From Mucilaginibacter rigui (GTDB lineage: Bacteria; Bacteroidota; Bacteroidia; Sphingobacteriales; Sphingobacteriaceae): 64,000 nt of DNA. Both the position numbers and the translations under genes were made by a program. How positions within the stretch are numbered: the stretch's first letter is position 1; every line of letters starts with the position of its first letter. Below, one piece after another: positions 61,876 to 64,000 of the stretch. The stretch is from positions 868,001 through 932,000 of the forward strand of contig NZ_JACWMW010000002.1 of NCBI RefSeq assembly GCF_014773275.1, written 5' to 3'. The notes under the pieces were generated by a model, which saw only the letters and a program-made list of their open reading frames with translations, ran no database searches and was not told the origin of the DNA.

Positions 61876-62670
61876 TCAGTTTGGGATGGTGTCGGCGTTG
61901 AGGATGTCCTGATATGAAATTTTTAGGGTCAGGACGCGGCCGGAGATCTGTTTTTCGCTAAGTTCTGCCAGTAGTACTTTATTACCGGGAAAGCTTATTT
62001 TTTTGAAGACGAAAATGTTGCGGTAGCTTTTTTCAAAGGCCGGGGTGGCAAATAGCACGAACTCAGGTTTCAGTTCAAAAGATTGTACGTTCGAGGCCTT
62101 ATTGACTTTTTTATCATCGATCCGGAAACGGAAATCTTCAATATCGTACCCGAGGTTTGTTTTGTTGCGGTAGCTGATATCCAGGAAAATGTAGTCTCCG
62201 GCTGTATAAATATGGTTTAATTTTCCGGTGAGGCCGAAAGCTTTTACCTTTTCCATTTGTTTTGCAGGTCGTTCCGCGATCACTCTCAGTGCCATGCTTT
62301 TAAGTTGGTTTTGCGAGAACCCGATGCCGGCGATATCCAATGGCTGCATATCTTCAGGCAGAATATTAATTTCCGTGAGCGCGTCTGCGTTGCCCCGGAC
62401 AACATGGTATTGGGCGATAAACTTTTCACCGGCAACAGTTATCAGGGCATCGGTAAAACTGGTAACAGAGTCATTCAGGCGCAACCTGAGCACGTTTTTT
62501 AAGGGCAGGTCACCGGAAATTTGTTTGGAGGAGATGTCTACATACTGAATAGGTTCAGGGGAGACAAAATGAATGGTCAGGTTTGCAGGAAGTGTTACCT
62601 CGGTAACCTTACGCTGTGCGTACAACGCATTGGACAATAGAACTGCCAGGCAGAAAAGAAGCTTTTTCAT
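61876..62670 (-). CDS. traN: Conjugative transposon protein TraN
   Basis: A DUF4138/TraN protein, the VirB9-like periplasmic or outer part of the Bacteroidetes transfer channel. 264 residues with signal peptide (MKKLLFCLAVLLSNALYAQ). Typical segments: 'TIHFVSPEPIQYVDISSKQI', 'NVLRLRLNDSVTSFTDALIT', 'GLTGKLNHIYTAGDYIFLDI', 'NKTNLGYDIEDFRFRIDDKK' and 'FPGNKVLLAELSEKQISGRV'. It follows traM by 53 bases, the standard order traM-traN. Confidence 0.92.
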   Translation of the reverse strand: MKKLLFCLAVLLSNALYAQRKVTEVTLPANLTIHFVSPEPIQYVDISSKQISGDLPLKNVLRLRLNDSVTSFTDALITVAGEKFIAQYHVVRGNADALTEINILPEDMQPLDIAGIGFSQNQLKSMALRVIAERPAKQMEKVKAFGLTGKLNHIYTAGDYIFLDISYRNKTNLGYDIEDFRFRIDDKKVNKASNVQSFELKPEFVLFATPAFEKSYRNIFVFKKISFPGNKVLLAELSEKQISGRVLTLKISYQDILNADTIPN

Positions 62671-62723
62671 GTTATTTATTTTTAAGAAGTGGAAAGGATT
62701 TATAAGGCGAATGCCTCAATTGA

Positions 62724-63902
62724 TCAGTATGCGCGTTGGGTGTTTTGCAGATCGTCGGTATCGATCAGATAGATATAAGAGTTATATTTCATCTTAGCCT
62801 TGTTTTTTCGAATAAGGCTGGCAATTGCTGAAGAGGTTGACTGGAATAGTTTGTCCACAGAGCTCATGATAAACTGGCTGCCGCCGGAGTTGCCGTCAAT
62901 TGTTACGCCTTGTACAGTGCTGCTGCCAAGGTCTTTGGTAAATTCCCGGAATGCAGAAGAGGGCACGTATAATCCCGGCATGCCATCGAGATCGTATAGT
63001 TCAAGTTTCACGGGAAGTATTTTCCCTTCTGAAAGGATTGTTGTAACGGACAGGGTAACGCGCTGCTCCGAAAATCCGCTGATCTGCGCATATATATAGG
63101 TTCCTTTGGCGATGAGGTTTCCACCTGCTTTGATGTCTTCCAGAAGTTTCAGGCGAAGCCGGGAGCCGGCGTAACCAGTTATACTTTCGTCAATTACGGC
63201 AGAGATAAAACGGCTTTCCCCTGCCGGCTTCACGGTGTTAAATGCTGATGAAGCAATGTCTGCTTTTGTTACCTTAAGTTTTATTTGCCCCGCTTTTTGG
63301 GCTGCTGCCTTTGCTGCTTCCTGCTGCTTTTGTTTTTCGGCTTTATAGGCAGGGTCATTCATCTTGCTAATGCTGTCCATATAGGCCATTTGCTCTTTAA
63401 AGACATCCATCGGATCTTTTTCCTTATGTTCAGCGCCGACTGAAACAGGATTGGTAATATGTGCCCCAACCGGATAAGCGTTGTATCTGTTTTTCGGCAT
63501 CGCATTCAGCACGCCGGCGATTTCGCGGTCACGGCCATTGGCTTGGTGTGCATTAAACTTCGCTTTCATGGCCATGTCAATGGAATCCAGCGTCTTCTTT
63601 TCACTCCCGGAATAGCTGTCTTTAAAAGTGGCGTTGCTGGAAACTTCTTTTGGGATGACGTTAACGGCAGAGTAGCCGTCTGCTTCTTTATAGGTGTTGC
63701 GGTATGCGTCGAGCTTATCGGACAATTCTTTTTTGCGTACGTCGGAAGAAACGTTGCCTACTGCACTATTAAGGCCGGCCTCCTGTATTACTTCTGGTTT
63801 TGGCTTGTTAAACGTGCTTTGCCATACATAAAAAAAGAGGCACAAAAAGGGCAAAGCAATAGCTGGCAGCACATACTTGGGCTGTTTAAAATTGATTTTC
63901 AT
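62724..63902 (-). CDS. traM: Conjugative transposon protein TraM
   Basis: TraM is the VirB10-like protein spanning from the inner membrane to the outer part of the channel. 392 residues: one N-terminal transmembrane helix (about 10-28, 'YVLPAIALPFLCLFFYVW'), a long charged linker, and a C-terminal beta domain ('ESRFISAVIDESITGYAGSR', 'LRLKLLEDIKAGGNLIAKGT', 'RVTLSVTTILSEGKILPVKL', 'LYDLDGMPGLYVPSSAFREF'). This is the typical Bacteroidetes TraM layout. It begins 5 bases after the stop of the partial upstream gene. Confidence 0.92.
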   Translation of the reverse strand: MKINFKQPKYVLPAIALPFLCLFFYVWQSTFNKPKPEVIQEAGLNSAVGNVSSDVRKKELSDKLDAYRNTYKEADGYSAVNVIPKEVSSNATFKDSYSGSEKKTLDSIDMAMKAKFNAHQANGRDREIAGVLNAMPKNRYNAYPVGAHITNPVSVGAEHKEKDPMDVFKEQMAYMDSISKMNDPAYKAEKQKQQEAAKAAAQKAGQIKLKVTKADIASSAFNTVKPAGESRFISAVIDESITGYAGSRLRLKLLEDIKAGGNLIAKGTYIYAQISGFSEQRVTLSVTTILSEGKILPVKLELYDLDGMPGLYVPSSAFREFTKDLGSSTVQGVTIDGNSGGSQFIMSSVDKLFQSTSSAIASLIRKNKAKMKYNSYIYLIDTDDLQNTQRAY

Positions 63903-63907
63903 AAAAG

Positions 63908-64000
63908 TTATTTTAAAGGTGGATTGATTTTTTGCAGGCGGCTGAGCGTACTATCCAGTAATAGGCTGTCGGAACCAGTCAGTCCTTTTTTCGCCGTCAA
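63908..64000 (-). CDS. C-terminal end of the gene before traM, TraL by position (cut by window end)
   Basis: The - strand frame is open from the window edge and ends at 63908-63910. The last 30 residues include 'LTAKKGLTGSDSLLLDSTLS' and end in INPPLK. In Bacteroidetes elements the gene before traM is usually traL, so TraL is the position-based guess; the visible piece is too short to identify by sequence. Confidence 0.5.
   Translation of the reverse strand: MTAKKGLTGSDSLLLDSTLSRLQKINPPLK

Overview
The window looks like Bacteroidota DNA, most likely Sphingobacteriaceae (Mucilaginibacter/Pedobacter-like). The evidence is a SusC/SusD pair with a DUF3823 lipoprotein, -7 elements of the TAnnTTTG type, few Shine-Dalgarno sequences, and Bacteroidetes-type conjugation genes (TraM, TraN, VirD4-like coupling protein). 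No rRNA, tRNA, CRISPR array, transposase, integrase or relaxase was seen.

Region 1 (1-14.9 kb) is a polysaccharide utilisation locus on the + strand. After the end of an NHL-repeat protein comes a membrane regulator with a kelch-like outer part and a winged-helix/BTAD-like inner part. Then follow SusC, SusD, a DUF3823 lipoprotein, a GH42-like glycosidase, a GH92 alpha-mannosidase and a GH76 alpha-mannanase. The GH92/GH76 pair points to alpha-mannan or mannose-rich glycan as substrate. An 18-bp inverted repeat before susC is a candidate operator.

Region 2 (14.9-23.2 kb) is ordinary chromosome: an alpha/beta hydrolase, an M1-like metallopeptidase, elongation factor P, a TetX-like flavin monooxygenase with an AraC regulator, a lipoprotein and a TPM-domain protein. 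Strong hairpin terminators separate most of these units.

Region 3 (23.4-37 kb) is an accessory, probably mobile, region. It holds a phospholipase-D-like protein, an IetAS-type AAA ATPase/subtilisin pair followed by DUF2971 and SEC-C proteins, a lone receiver domain, a SnoaL-like protein, several unknowns, and a two-gene cassette of a Rieske-like small protein and a large protein with a HEPN-type Rx4H motif.

Region 4 (37-49.4 kb) is a DNA-damage and defence block. A minus-strand operon (orf86, Cdd1/HhH protein, AlkB, orf80) diverges from a plus-strand mutasome operon (orf96, imuA, imuB, dnaE2) around a 17-bp palindrome. Next come a Septu-like HNH/ATPase pair, an HMCES/YedK-type SRAP protein and an exported nuclease-like protein. 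AlkB, the SRAP protein and one unknown protein each carry a terminal motif resembling the bacterial sliding-clamp-binding peptide.

Region 5 (49.4-64 kb) is the conjugation and maintenance part of an integrative conjugative element, read right to left: a partial gene (TraL by position), traM, traN, a DarB-like methylase/helicase, a VirD4-type coupling protein, an M23-ArdC in-frame fusion, a DUF3945/DUF4099-like protein and small membrane proteins, closed by a terminator at about 50.0 kb. Regions 4 and 5, and perhaps 3, are probably one element. Its left end and integrase were not found.
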